Source: Bdellovibrio sp. ArHS
GTDB taxonomy: Bacteria > Bdellovibrionota > Bdellovibrionia > Bdellovibrionales > Bdellovibrionaceae
DNA: 64,000 bases
Assembly (NCBI RefSeq): GCF_000786105.1
Contig: NZ_JTEV01000001.1
Coordinates: 62,001-126,000 of the forward strand
Direction of reading: 5' to 3'
Positions 10,073-19,436 of the stretch are shown piece after piece; position 1 is the stretch's first letter, and the number at the start of each line of letters is the position of its first letter. The position numbers and the translations under genes were made by a program. A model generated the notes under the pieces. That model saw only the letters and a program-made list of their open reading frames with translations, did no database searches and had not been told where the DNA came from.

Positions 10073-13000
10073 TTAAGGCGCATAGTTTGCGGGATCTAGG
10101 AATTCTGAAATTCCGTAAATTCCGTTTTGCTGAATAGGGAAGACCAGGCGATCCGGTTCGGTTCCCGAGCCATTTTTGAAGATAATTTTAGAGCTGGCAC
10201 AAGTACTTCCGTGAGGAAGAATAAGTTCGACCTCTGTGTATGGCGAGCTAAAGTTTTTACGATAAAGCTTGGCCGGACCGTTTTCAGGGGCAGAGCAATA
10301 ATACAGGTAAGGAGATTTGTATAAAATGGATCTTGCGCGCGTAGCAAGAGAGAAAAGCTTGGTCGCAGTTCCGCCACCCACACGCATGATGTCTTTTTGG
10401 TTATTGTGCAAGAAGAGCCAATAGTTGACGCCCGCGGTATTTACTTGATGCACCGGACTGCCAACGCCGATACCCCAGCCAAAATAAGCAGACTCTGGAA
10501 CGCAAGAGGCGGACGATCCGTTATTGCAGGACGTAGAGGATATAGGATTGCCATTTCCTAAAACAAAACGTCCATATCCGTTGCTCACGTCAAATTCGCG
10601 CCAGACCCTTCTGTAGTGTTCATATCCATTCCAGGAATCGAACCCCACTAATAAAGAATTATTGTAGAAGCCCAACGGAGCCAAAGGATACGTGGGATTA
10701 TCAAGATCGTAAGAATAATATGCGGCTGGTGTTTCATATGGAACTGCTCCGCCTGTTCCAAAAACATTTTGCCATATATTCGAGGCGCGATTCAGACGAC
10801 AAATACTGGAGGAGCCTCCGCAATACCAATAAACATCACCTGTTGCAGGATTGGTAGCAAAACGTCCCGGTGTCGCCCAGAACATACCAATGGGATTGGT
10901 ATTGGCGGCGACTCCCAATGGAGTCACCGAGCCTGGAGCATCTGAGCCGTTGCCTGCGATTGTTTTCATTCCGGGTGAGCCTTTAAAATCCACTTCTCTA
11001 AATCGTCCGGCTTGGGTGTCGAGAAGTACGACTTTGTCATTGACCCCATGGTCGATCGACGCAATCTCGTTCAAACGAGCTTCCATGGGGTGGCCGCCAT
11101 CGCCGCTGCTTAAGTTGTAACCATAAAGCGTGTAAATGCGATTGTCGCTGCCGACGATGCGAATTTGTCCATCATCTTTGAAGTACACTTGCCCGGTTTG
11201 GGAAACGAAGACATCATTTGGAATAATGGAACATGACGTGGCCAAAGTTCCATCCACACAACTGCTGCGAGCGCCGGTCCCTGCAACTACCGACCAGCTC
11301 GAAACGCCATCGAATTTAACAATTTGAAAGGCCCAAGGGTTGCTGCGATTCATCGAGTAAATTTGTCCGTTCATTCCTTGAATATGGTAAGGCGCCGTAC
11401 AGGTTTCAAAAGGAACATTGGGATGGCCTCCTCCCAACGACTGAAGATTTGCAATATTAACTTTGGCATTGCTGAAATAGCTACAGCCGGGATAAATCGG
11501 ATGATTGGTCGTAACGTAGGCGCCTTGAATAACGTAAGAGAAAGGATCGAAAAGGAATTTCAGGTGCGCAAATTGCCAAGCACCAATGTCCGTCGAAGCA
11601 TCGCCATAATCGCCCGCGCCACCGACGCGAAGTGTATCAACATAGGGCTCGACGGCGCTTCCGCGATAGACCCTGATACGAGTGCCCGCAGCTCGTGTTG
11701 TGAAAAGAGCCTCTGTTTGGAAGTAAATATCCCCATTAGGTAAAGCCAGGAAGTTCAAATAAGGGGAACCCATGCCGTATAAAACGGTCGTGGGATGCAG
11801 TTTTATTTTAACGTCGTGAGGATCGGCGACATAGTCGGCCGTGTTATTGCCGACACGTCCATCATTGAATGCACCGATAATGGATTCGATCGTCATCGGT
11901 GAAGCCCGTGTATCGATACGGCGAATGCGCTCTGGCTCAAATACTAAAACACGATCTTCAAAATCAAGGGCGATCTTTAAAATTCCCTGAGATGTCGCGT
12001 TTGCCAAAGGACCGCCGTCACCGGTGGTTGTTTCCGCCAGCTTCAGAGCAATTTTTTGTACGCCGTCGCTCGGATCGACCATCAAAAGACCGCGCGCAAT
12101 GTCTCGATAAAAAAGAATCCCGTTGCGGGTGACAACAAAGGACCCGCTATCAGGAGCGCCCCCGCGAAACGCTGCTTTCTTCGCGGACCCATTCGTCCCT
12201 GGGTCTGTATTCCCGGCGATAGGTCTGAAGTTAGGGTTGCTGATGTAAACGGTGTTTTTGATGGTCGTCTGATCAATACCATCTTTCACCCGGACTTGAA
12301 CCTTATAGCTTGTATTGACAGGAACCGGTGAATTCCAACTGTAAGTGCAGGCATCCACGGCTCCGGCGTTACTGCAAGAAAGCGCGCTGCCTGATTCTGC
12401 GTTATCCTCGATCAGGATGTATTCATTGCCATCAATCGTGTACCACAGACTGACTTTCGCAGTTCCCAGATAGACTTTTTGATTCCATTTTAAATAAAGC
12501 TGAGTCCCCGGAGTTGTCACCAGATCCCAAGGGTCCGGTTGCACAGTGTCTGCGGGATTTTTTGAAATAATAAGATCTGTTAAAGTCGGGTCCGGCACTG
12601 GTGAATATGTGACAGCAATTCTATCGGTGCCGGCATTGATCGGACCTAAGTTGCTTGAAACATTTCCTGCCTGATCGCGCACCCACAGATACACTGTGTA
12701 CGAGCCTTGGCGCCAGTCGACAAGATGATCATAATCAGTCAAAGCGACACTTAAATCCACAGGTACACCCACGCCAGGGGCATCAATGGCAATCCAACAT
12801 GGGTTGCTCAGTGCCGGGGCTGCAGAATCATTCTTAAGACAAAACTGGGTCACGGGCGTTTGATTGTCTGTCGCGGCAAAGCTGACTTTGACAAAGGGAT
12901 CATACACTGTGACGGGGCCTTGCAAGCCTTCGATCAAATAGCTGTTCGGCGTGATCTCAGGAGGCGTGATATCGTAAAGCAGAAGCGCCGACTGACTTCC

Positions 13001-14869
13001 ATACCCAGTTTGCCCAGTGCTATCAGTTAACTTCACGCGAAAACTTGTCGGCCCCGGCGTCGAAGGCAGAAACTGTTTGTACTTATAGATCTTGCTATTA
13101 ACGGCTCCAGTGATGCCCACCGGGGTCGTTGCAAGACCCGTCCAAGAGGCGCCGCCATTTTGGCTGTATTCCAAAGCGAAGCTGGCACCCGCCGGTACAT
13201 TTCCTTCTGTCAAAGTCCACTTAAATTCATAATAGCTGTTGGTCCCCAAGAACCCCGGAATCGCCTCTAAAGAAATTGCCGGTGGAAGCGTGTCGTAGTC
13301 CACAAGCACGCTGGCAAAAGAAGGTTGAATATTTCCCGTGGCATCGCGAACGAAAACGCGGATATTGCGAGTTCCTTGCGTGGGCGTCGTACTTAAATCA
13401 AACGAGATTCCGCCCGCAGTCGTTGTGCAAGAGACCCAAGCGGGCTCTGTGCCCGTCGGAATCGTCGAATTTTCTTTAACTAACACTCCTGCGATGTCTG
13501 CGCAGGAACTGGCCGTTATCGTCATAATTGCGGCTGACGTAGGACTGGCTGATGCGCGCGTAAAGGTCGGGAGCACAGGGGGCGTGGTGTCTTTAAACAG
13601 ATTGATATTCGCGGTCGTCGTATTTCCCGCAGCATCAGTCGCAACGACCTGGATATTTTTTGTGCCATCAACGCCAGCTAAGGACAATGGGATGTTCAAA
13701 CTTCCGCCCGAACAGTTTGCAGTGGCCGAAGAGGAAATACCGCCGGTGACTGCGATAAGGGCCGCATCCTCGCAAGTCAGACCCAAGGTAAAGTACCCTT
13801 GGAATGCCGAGTTTGCAGTGGGTGAAGAGATCGAAAGAGCGGGCGGTGTCACATCAAAAAGATAAGGTTGTTTTTGCGCCGTAAAGCACTCGGCATTGCC
13901 AAGATCGTCCGTGACTTTCACTGTGAAGTCATAAAGACCTTCAGCGGTTAATACAGAATCCAAAGCGAGATGGAACGTCGTAAGAGAGTTGGTGTCATAC
14001 GAAGCAAGGACGACCCCAGAACAAGTGGCGGAGTTGAAAAGCTCAACGGAAGAGTTTACTTCTGTAGTTCCATCAATGGTCGGAGAGTCATTGTTTGAAG
14101 GACTTGCTGGAACAATCGCCTGGAGGACTGTCGGCGAAATCATCGTGTCTAAAATATAACCCAACGCTGGTGAGCAGCGAGTATTTCCCAGGATATCTGT
14201 TGCTAAAATAGAGTAGTTAAAGTTGCCATCGATTAAAATGGAATTCTGAATAGAGAGGGGCATCACAAAGTTGCCCGTGCTATCTGTTGCCAGATATTCA
14301 AGCGCAGTGCCTGAACAAACTGTCCCTGCGTGCAGAGTGAGGCGTGCCTCGGCCTCGGCCGTTCCCACAAACTGGGGTTGTCGCGAGGTGCTTCGGGGCG
14401 CGGGTAAAATTTGTAATCCTGAAAAAGCCTGCACGGATCTTTTGATGATGATTTCAGTCAGCTTGGCGGTGGAAGTACCTGCGGGATTTTCAACATACAT
14501 GCAGATCGTATGGCGGCCTTCGGGAAGAGTTGTCAGATCGATATTGAAATCAATTCCTTTTGTGCCGCCCGTTCCGATCACGTCTGAATCCTGCGGCGGA
14601 TTTTGGCAAAGCGGATCCGCAGGGGAGGTGTAAATCTTGATCGTCGATCCAGGTTTAGAGACGCCAATGATTCTTAAATTTGTATCTTTCGTAAGTAGTG
14701 AAGAATCACCCACCGGCAATTTTTTCGAGATGCCACCGTCTATGATGGTGAGTTCTGCTGGAATGAACGACATATTATTGAACATGCTCGTGTCAATACA
14801 CGACCCCAGCCCTAGAAAAAGGACGTAGAAGAGGCTTGTACCAAAAACGGACCGAATAAGCTTTTCCAC
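10073..14869 (-). CDS. Giant lipoprotein with Ig-like repeats and an NHL/beta-propeller-like C-terminus
   Basis: 1598 residues. The N-terminal hydrophobic stretch ends in a lipobox (LGSC, Cys near residue 24), so it is probably anchored in the outer membrane. Residues about 30-850 are serial Ig-like modules marked by recurrent D-x-T-P-P and S-x-x-S junctions and the pattern A-x-D-x-x-G-N. Residues about 940-1598 contain GDGGP/GDGGH segments (near 950 and 1258) followed by blade-like repeats, as in NHL propellers. The start is a GTG without a strong ribosome binding site, so it is uncertain, though the lipobox context supports it. Such repeat proteins usually act in adhesion or extracellular binding. 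The ligand is unknown. Confidence 0.85.
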   Translation of the reverse strand: MEKLIRSVFGTSLFYVLFLGLGSCIDTSMFNNMSFIPAELTIIDGGISKKLPVGDSSLLTKDTNLRIIGVSKPGSTIKIYTSPADPLCQNPPQDSDVIGTGGTKGIDFNIDLTTLPEGRHTICMYVENPAGTSTAKLTEIIIKRSVQAFSGLQILPAPRSTSRQPQFVGTAEAEARLTLHAGTVCSGTALEYLATDSTGNFVMPLSIQNSILIDGNFNYSILATDILGNTRCSPALGYILDTMISPTVLQAIVPASPSNNDSPTIDGTTEVNSSVELFNSATCSGVVLASYDTNSLTTFHLALDSVLTAEGLYDFTVKVTDDLGNAECFTAQKQPYLFDVTPPALSISSPTANSAFQGYFTLGLTCEDAALIAVTGGISSSATANCSGGSLNIPLSLAGVDGTKNIQVVATDAAGNTTTANINLFKDTTPPVLPTFTRASASPTSAAIMTITASSCADIAGVLVKENSTIPTGTEPAWVSCTTTAGGISFDLSTTPTQGTRNIRVFVRDATGNIQPSFASVLVDYDTLPPAISLEAIPGFLGTNSYYEFKWTLTEGNVPAGASFALEYSQNGGASWTGLATTPVGITGAVNSKIYKYKQFLPSTPGPTSFRVKLTDSTGQTGYGSQSALLLYDITPPEITPNSYLIEGLQGPVTVYDPFVKVSFAATDNQTPVTQFCLKNDSAAPALSNPCWIAIDAPGVGVPVDLSVALTDYDHLVDWRQGSYTVYLWVRDQAGNVSSNLGPINAGTDRIAVTYSPVPDPTLTDLIISKNPADTVQPDPWDLVTTPGTQLYLKWNQKVYLGTAKVSLWYTIDGNEYILIEDNAESGSALSCSNAGAVDACTYSWNSPVPVNTSYKVQVRVKDGIDQTTIKNTVYISNPNFRPIAGNTDPGTNGSAKKAAFRGGAPDSGSFVVTRNGILFYRDIARGLLMVDPSDGVQKIALKLAETTTGDGGPLANATSQGILKIALDFEDRVLVFEPERIRRIDTRASPMTIESIIGAFNDGRVGNNTADYVADPHDVKIKLHPTTVLYGMGSPYLNFLALPNGDIYFQTEALFTTRAAGTRIRVYRGSAVEPYVDTLRVGGAGDYGDASTDIGAWQFAHLKFLFDPFSYVIQGAYVTTNHPIYPGCSYFSNAKVNIANLQSLGGGHPNVPFETCTAPYHIQGMNGQIYSMNRSNPWAFQIVKFDGVSSWSVVAGTGARSSCVDGTLATSCSIIPNDVFVSQTGQVYFKDDGQIRIVGSDNRIYTLYGYNLSSGDGGHPMEARLNEIASIDHGVNDKVVLLDTQAGRFREVDFKGSPGMKTIAGNGSDAPGSVTPLGVAANTNPIGMFWATPGRFATNPATGDVYWYCGGSSSICRLNRASNIWQNVFGTGGAVPYETPAAYYSYDLDNPTYPLAPLGFYNNSLLVGFDSWNGYEHYRRVWREFDVSNGYGRFVLGNGNPISSTSCNNGSSASCVPESAYFGWGIGVGSPVHQVNTAGVNYWLFLHNNQKDIMRVGGGTATKLFSLATRARSILYKSPYLYYCSAPENGPAKLYRKNFSSPYTEVELILPHGSTCASSKIIFKNGSGTEPDRLVFPIQQNGIYGISEFLDPANYAP

Positions 14870-15113
14870 GAATAACTTATCGGAGTTTCATGAGCTTTTT
14901 TAAAGGGACAAAAGACGGGGGAATCCCTCGGAAATCCAATAATGAGACGGATTTCCGAGGGAGTTTCCTTACAAAACTCAAATAGAAGGCACTGTAGGGA
15001 AGGTAGGGAGGTTTGTTCGCGTGGTGACTTAATTGCTTTTTTCGGGACTCGACATCTCAATGAGAAGTCATAACCTGACAGAGGTTTCATTTTGCTATTT
15101 GAAGGGGGTCACC

Positions 15114-16013
15114 TTGATTCTAAAGACTGCGGCAATTGTTTTCGTGTCACTGTTTGTAGTGAACTCTTATGCCGAGAATTGCCTAGAGATAAGTGGCGGG
15201 GTATTGAATAAAGATGTGTATTGCGTAAAGCGTGATTACAATTCTAATGCCAAAGAGCGCTGGAGTATTCAATTGAACTCAGCCGAAGAGAGAGAGGGTG
15301 ACATCAAGAAACCCAACAGGCAGACGATCTTGGCTATGTCAGGAATGCCAGGATATTCTGCTCAGGTCAGAACAATAAATGAACCAAATTTCTCAGACTC
15401 TAAGGAAGAAACACTCCAGATTACTTCGATTGAACCTGCGAGAGGCTTCTCGGAAGATTCTGTGATCAGAACTTTAGAGCTCAAAGATGGTGTAGAGGCG
15501 ACCTCCTATACGGAATGTATAGCTTCAAAAGATCGAAAAAGAGCGAATGGTTGTATATCTGTGTCGCCAGAAGTTTGTGAGCAGTATATGGCGCCAAAAG
15601 ATTCTCCACGTCATGAGGTGGGGCTTGAGTGTTGGAATAACTATCCAAATGTCTTCAACTCTCCAGCTGCGCTCATTGAGGCCAAGAAAGATAAGAAGGC
15701 TCATCAGTGCATACAAATAATCGAAAGTATGAGTAAAACTTACGATCTTAAAGAGCTTTCGGAGCAACTAGGAACAAGTAACTATCTTAAGGCGTGGTTT
15801 CAAACCAAAGAAAAAGGCGTCTTTGCATCCAAGTTTGATGCAGATGTGTTTCGTAATCCCGATAAAGAGCCTTCAGTAAAGACACGATACGAGGTGATTC
15901 AAAGAGTTCGAAATGGATGTGGAATACTCGCCCAGCAGAACCGCCTCACCTTGAACAACAGATCTGCGGCGCCAAGCTCAGGTTCGACCCAAAGAAGCGG
16001 AGCTATAAGATAA
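15114..16013 (+). CDS. Exported protein of unknown function
   Basis: An in-frame ATG exists at 15033, but the TTG at 15114 is preferred. It is preceded by AAGGGGG at a 5-base spacing and starts a clean signal peptide that would be cleaved at NSYA|EN. The mature protein of about 280 residues contains several cysteines (for example CLEISGG and ECIASKDRKRANGCISV), suggesting disulphides in the periplasm. No domain is recognised. It converges with the resB gene with only two bases between stops. Confidence 0.7.
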   Translation: MILKTAAIVFVSLFVVNSYAENCLEISGGVLNKDVYCVKRDYNSNAKERWSIQLNSAEEREGDIKKPNRQTILAMSGMPGYSAQVRTINEPNFSDSKEETLQITSIEPARGFSEDSVIRTLELKDGVEATSYTECIASKDRKRANGCISVSPEVCEQYMAPKDSPRHEVGLECWNNYPNVFNSPAALIEAKKDKKAHQCIQIIESMSKTYDLKELSEQLGTSNYLKAWFQTKEKGVFASKFDADVFRNPDKEPSVKTRYEVIQRVRNGCGILAQQNRLTLNNRSAAPSSGSTQRSGAIR

Positions 16014-16015
16014 AG

Positions 16016-17377
16016 CTATTGTGCTTTTCTTTTTCGGAAGTAAAACAAAAGCACAATTCCCAGACACATCACAGCTGATCCCAGGTACTTCCACACGCGG
16101 CCTGGGTCATGGTTAACCGATAGAATGGATGCTTTCACAAGACCATTAGGTCCTTCTTCAAAGCTCGCCTGATAGAAATAGAATTTTTTGTACTTCAAGG
16201 GCTCGTTCATCGAGATCAAGGCTTTATTGCCGCCATCATATTCGACAGAACTTTGGTAAGCCATCGCGCGCATGGTGCCGGGATAGTCTGTTTTTTTAAA
16301 TTCATCTAAAGAAATCTCAAAACCCAAAGGCAGTCGACGATTCTGATAGGACACCAAGTACACACGATTTTCTGTGAATACTTTTACGTAGTCGTTCAAG
16401 AATAGATAACTTTCCTGCCCGTTGTAGCGAACTCTTAGCGACGGGGAGCTTCCGGGAACAGGGTGATCCAAGCGAGTCAGTTCATATTTTTGGACAGCCT
16501 TAGGCAAGTAGCGAAGAATGCGAAGCTGCAATCCCATCCAGCCGGTTTCAACCAAGTCACCTTCTTTGGCGAGGCCCTGTTTAAAAGGAGTTGCCGAGTC
16601 CTTTGCATAAAGCGCATAGGACAAGGCCCCTTTTTCTGAAATCGTAAAACGAATTTCATTAATGGCTTTGTTGCGATCCCACAGTCCACCCAGAGTCATC
16701 AGAACCGGGCCCACTTGCGCTTCCACTTTTTCAAAGACATTGCGTTGAACAAGCCAATCTACTTGGCTGACATTGGGGTTCGCCAGTTGAAAACGGACGG
16801 CCGCGCCACTTTGCGGTTGGGGGGACGCCTCGACCTGAAGTTTGGGCAAAGAATAGGGGATGGATTCAAGGATCTCAAAATTCAAATCACGGCTTTTGAT
16901 AAGGACTGGTTTATCAGAAGTCACCGGCTTCTTAAGAAAGTTCACTTCTTCAGAGTAGATTTTTTCATAGTCCGAGCCATCAGGAGAACGATAGACGATA
17001 AGATCGGTTTCCTGAACAGTCACTTCTTTCACCGGGCCGTCTGTTTTGGCAAGGCGAATGGTGCCATCGATGCCAAAAATCTGAGTCAGCAAAGAGCCGT
17101 AAATAAGAATAATAATTCCCACATGGGCGAAGATGAAGGACGCGTGACGAGGCTTCCAAGGCCAGCGATCCGCGATCACTGCGATCAAGCTCGTAACCAA
17201 AGCGCCCAAAGCAAGGTACATCCAGATGGATGAATAGACGAGATTCTTCGCCGTCCAAGCATCATATTTGGATTCGACAACGGTGCCGATGGCAATGATC
17301 ACCGCGATGGAGGCGATAATCAGAACCGCTAACTCCATCGAGGCTAATTTTTTAATAAGACGTCGATACCAGGGCAT
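16016..17377 (-). CDS. resB: ResB/CcsB-like cytochrome c biogenesis protein
   Basis: 453 residues. Three N-terminal transmembrane helices (about 12-30, 47-67 and 83-103) are followed by a large extracytoplasmic domain and one C-terminal helix (about 428-446). This is the layout of the ResB/Ccs1 half of the System II haem-delivery and attachment complex for c-type cytochromes. Its ATG overlaps the nrfA stop by one base (TAATG), so it is translationally coupled to the nitrite reductase. In epsilonproteobacterial nrf operons the corresponding gene (nrfI) encodes a fused CcsB-CcsA; here only the ResB half is present and no CcsA half is in the window. Confidence 0.85.
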   Translation of the reverse strand: MPWYRRLIKKLASMELAVLIIASIAVIIAIGTVVESKYDAWTAKNLVYSSIWMYLALGALVTSLIAVIADRWPWKPRHASFIFAHVGIIILIYGSLLTQIFGIDGTIRLAKTDGPVKEVTVQETDLIVYRSPDGSDYEKIYSEEVNFLKKPVTSDKPVLIKSRDLNFEILESIPYSLPKLQVEASPQPQSGAAVRFQLANPNVSQVDWLVQRNVFEKVEAQVGPVLMTLGGLWDRNKAINEIRFTISEKGALSYALYAKDSATPFKQGLAKEGDLVETGWMGLQLRILRYLPKAVQKYELTRLDHPVPGSSPSLRVRYNGQESYLFLNDYVKVFTENRVYLVSYQNRRLPLGFEISLDEFKKTDYPGTMRAMAYQSSVEYDGGNKALISMNEPLKYKKFYFYQASFEEGPNGLVKASILSVNHDPGRVWKYLGSAVMCLGIVLLFYFRKRKAQ

Positions 17378-18765
17378 TACTTCCCAGTCTTTAATTCTCT
17401 GCGAAGCTCAGCCACAAGTTTTTGGCCTTCGCGCACTTTTTCAATAGAAAGGCCTAGAACGCGAGCCGACTCTTGCGGCGCATGGAAGCCGGAAGAGTTT
17501 TCCGCTTCAACGAAGTCAAAAAGGAACTGGGCTTGTTTTTGCAAATCACGCGCATCCGCTAACTTCTTATTCGGCGTTTTCGTCAAATCGATATCTTTAA
17601 ACTCTTTAAGGTCTTTGATGTAATCGATCAAAGCATCAAACGCGACATTACGAAGTTCCATGTGGCGATCTTGGATCGTTTCCGCTCGGGCCTTCAACTC
17701 GTTTTCAGGCACGTTGTGGCAAGTCTGACAGGCTTTGTTGATGTTCAACAAAGGACTTTGTACGTGGTGGTTTGTGACCTTCATCGCACCCACACGCTCA
17801 TACGGCATATGACAGTCTACGCAAGCAACACCAGCACGGGCATGGGTTCCTTGATTGAACATTTCAAACTCGGGATGTTGGGCTTTAAGTACGCTCGCAC
17901 CTGTATCCGCATGAACCCAGTCTTTATGTCCGTCTTTTTTGTAGTACTCAAGAATTTGATCGGCTTTAAGGCCGTCCGCCCAAGGATAAGTCAAACGCTT
18001 GTCCTGGCCTTTGAAGTAGTATTCAACGTGACATTGACCGCACACGAAAGTGCGCATCTCTTGACGAGTGGCCATTTTGTTAACGTCGTACTCTTTGATG
18101 CCCTGAGTGGCTTTAAAGGCTTTAATACCTTCAATAAACGCGGGACGAGTCACACGCAAAGACATGGTCGAAGGGTCATGACAGTCGATGCAAGAAACAG
18201 GGTGATTCACAGAATGAACGATCTCTTTGTAAGGGACCTTGTTCATTTCCTCGAAACCTTTGGTGATGTCACCGTTACCCAATTTTTTATAAAGCACATA
18301 AGTGGAAGCATGACAGTTCAAGCACGTGCCCGGCTGTTTTGCGACATTTTGTCGTTCGGTGAAAATCTGGTCAGAAAGCATGTAAGCGTGACCACGCTCT
18401 TCACGGAAGTCTTTTGAAAACGCGTAACCCGCCCACATAATCTTTAAGCGCGGATCTTCGTCCAATTTCTGTTGAGAAACCGTGTCGCGCGGATCCTTTT
18501 CAGTCGGAACGTGCGGGAAAGCTTCTGAGCCGCCGTACTTGGTTCTGCGCATGTCCGCCGTGCGAAGATAAGAGTCATACTGGTGCGGGAAGTTTTTTCC
18601 CCAAATCGCTGGATCATCCATGTCATCGGTGATTTCAACGACACGATAGAAGACATTTTTAGCTTCGCTCTTGCGTTCAAAGATATTTACTAACAGAGCT
18701 GTCAATAACACCGTGACGACGGCAGCACCGCCTACGGCCAGAAAAATCGTCTTTGATTTTGTCAT
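17377..18765 (-). CDS. nrfA: Cytochrome c nitrite reductase catalytic subunit NrfA (CXXCH-type)
   Basis: Pentahaem enzyme that reduces nitrite to ammonium in the periplasm. It has 462 residues with an N-terminal signal/anchor helix. Five haem motifs are visible: CLNCH (near residue 147), CIDCH, CGQCH, CVDCH and CQTCH. The NrfA active-site surroundings are intact: CGQCHVEYYF supplies the catalytic Tyr, and HPEFEMFNQG-THA precedes haem 4 as in known NrfA. The classical catalytic haem motif CXXCK is replaced by CXXCH, so the haem-iron ligand would be His rather than Lys, as described for some other NrfA lineages such as Campylobacter. It lies 9 bases behind nrfH and overlaps resB. Confidence 0.95.
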   Translation of the reverse strand: MTKSKTIFLAVGGAAVVTVLLTALLVNIFERKSEAKNVFYRVVEITDDMDDPAIWGKNFPHQYDSYLRTADMRRTKYGGSEAFPHVPTEKDPRDTVSQQKLDEDPRLKIMWAGYAFSKDFREERGHAYMLSDQIFTERQNVAKQPGTCLNCHASTYVLYKKLGNGDITKGFEEMNKVPYKEIVHSVNHPVSCIDCHDPSTMSLRVTRPAFIEGIKAFKATQGIKEYDVNKMATRQEMRTFVCGQCHVEYYFKGQDKRLTYPWADGLKADQILEYYKKDGHKDWVHADTGASVLKAQHPEFEMFNQGTHARAGVACVDCHMPYERVGAMKVTNHHVQSPLLNINKACQTCHNVPENELKARAETIQDRHMELRNVAFDALIDYIKDLKEFKDIDLTKTPNKKLADARDLQKQAQFLFDFVEAENSSGFHAPQESARVLGLSIEKVREGQKLVAELRRELKTGK

Positions 18766-18774
18766 ACTGTACTC

Positions 18775-19221
18775 CTATTTCGCGTGTCCCACATTCCGAT
18801 GACAGTGCAGGCAATTGGTCTCTTCGTTAATATTTTTACCGCCATGGTTCATTGCTTGAACCATGGGTTGGTGGCAACTTAAGCAGGAATTCTTAACTAC
18901 TTTTAAACTGTGCTCCCGAATGCGAATAGGATCCGGGAAGTTCTGCAAAGTAAAAGCAGCCGAGTGATTAAAGCCATTCAAAGCTTTGACAGCATATTTT
19001 CCGATGATGTTGTGAGGAAGATGGCAGTCGTTGCACTTGGCAACGTGGTGGTGGGTGGCCTTGATCCATGAGTCCATATTTTCATTCATGATATGACAAT
19101 TCACACAGGCTTTAGGGTCATCCGACATGTACGAGTAACCCTTGGCATAAATAAACGAGTAGCATCCCAGTCCAAGGACAACACCGAAGAGGATAAGAAA
19201 AAGGGCGTTCAATTTACTCAT
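18775..19221 (-). CDS. nrfH: Tetrahaem quinol dehydrogenase subunit NrfH
   Basis: Membrane-anchored NapC/NirT-type cytochrome that passes electrons from menaquinol to NrfA. From the ATG at 19221 (AGGAG upstream) the protein has 148 residues. A single N-terminal transmembrane helix (about 6-26) is followed by four haem sites: CVNCH, CNDCH, CLSCH and CLHCH. A longer in-frame start at 19251 would add ten residues before the helix and lacks a ribosome binding site. It is the first gene of the nrfH-nrfA-resB operon; a nitrite- or oxygen-responsive promoter is expected in 19222-19436, but I could not identify a convincing FNR- or NsrR-type site. Confidence 0.95.
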   Translation of the reverse strand: MSKLNALFLILFGVVLGLGCYSFIYAKGYSYMSDDPKACVNCHIMNENMDSWIKATHHHVAKCNDCHLPHNIIGKYAVKALNGFNHSAAFTLQNFPDPIRIREHSLKVVKNSCLSCHQPMVQAMNHGGKNINEETNCLHCHRNVGHAK

Positions 19222-19436
19222 GTAGTTTTTTGCTCCTACAAACAAATTCACATTAATATCGGGACAATTTCAATCCCAAAAAGCACTTGGACTGTCTGCA
19301 ATATGACAGATGTGGATTCTCAATACAAGACAACGCTTTTATTTTTCCGGACTGCTGGAAGTAAGTCTTTAACATCTACCAACCTTGGGAGTATTCTTAA
19401 AGACAGCCCTTTCGAACATTATTGAGGCAGGCATTC

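Noticed and set aside
9874-10083. 69-residue open frame between the PPC protein and the giant lipoprotein
   Set aside because: It overlaps both neighbouring genes, and I see no reason beyond its length to call it.
14812-15090. 92-residue open frame overlapping the start of the giant lipoprotein gene
   Set aside because: Out-of-frame overlap with the lipoprotein signal region; no ribosome binding site and implausible composition.
16715-17233. 172-residue open frame opposite resB
   Set aside because: Antisense shadow of the ResB coding sequence; Arg/Gly-rich translation without features and no ribosome binding site.
17662-18417. 251-residue open frame opposite nrfA
   Set aside because: It lies wholly antisense to a gene with five haem motifs, and its translation has no signal, domain or plausible composition.
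19222-19436. FNR or NsrR operator upstream of nrfH
   Set aside because: GGGA-N9-TCCC near 19260 is a weak 4-bp palindrome; neither TTGAT-N4-ATCAA nor another recognised box fits.
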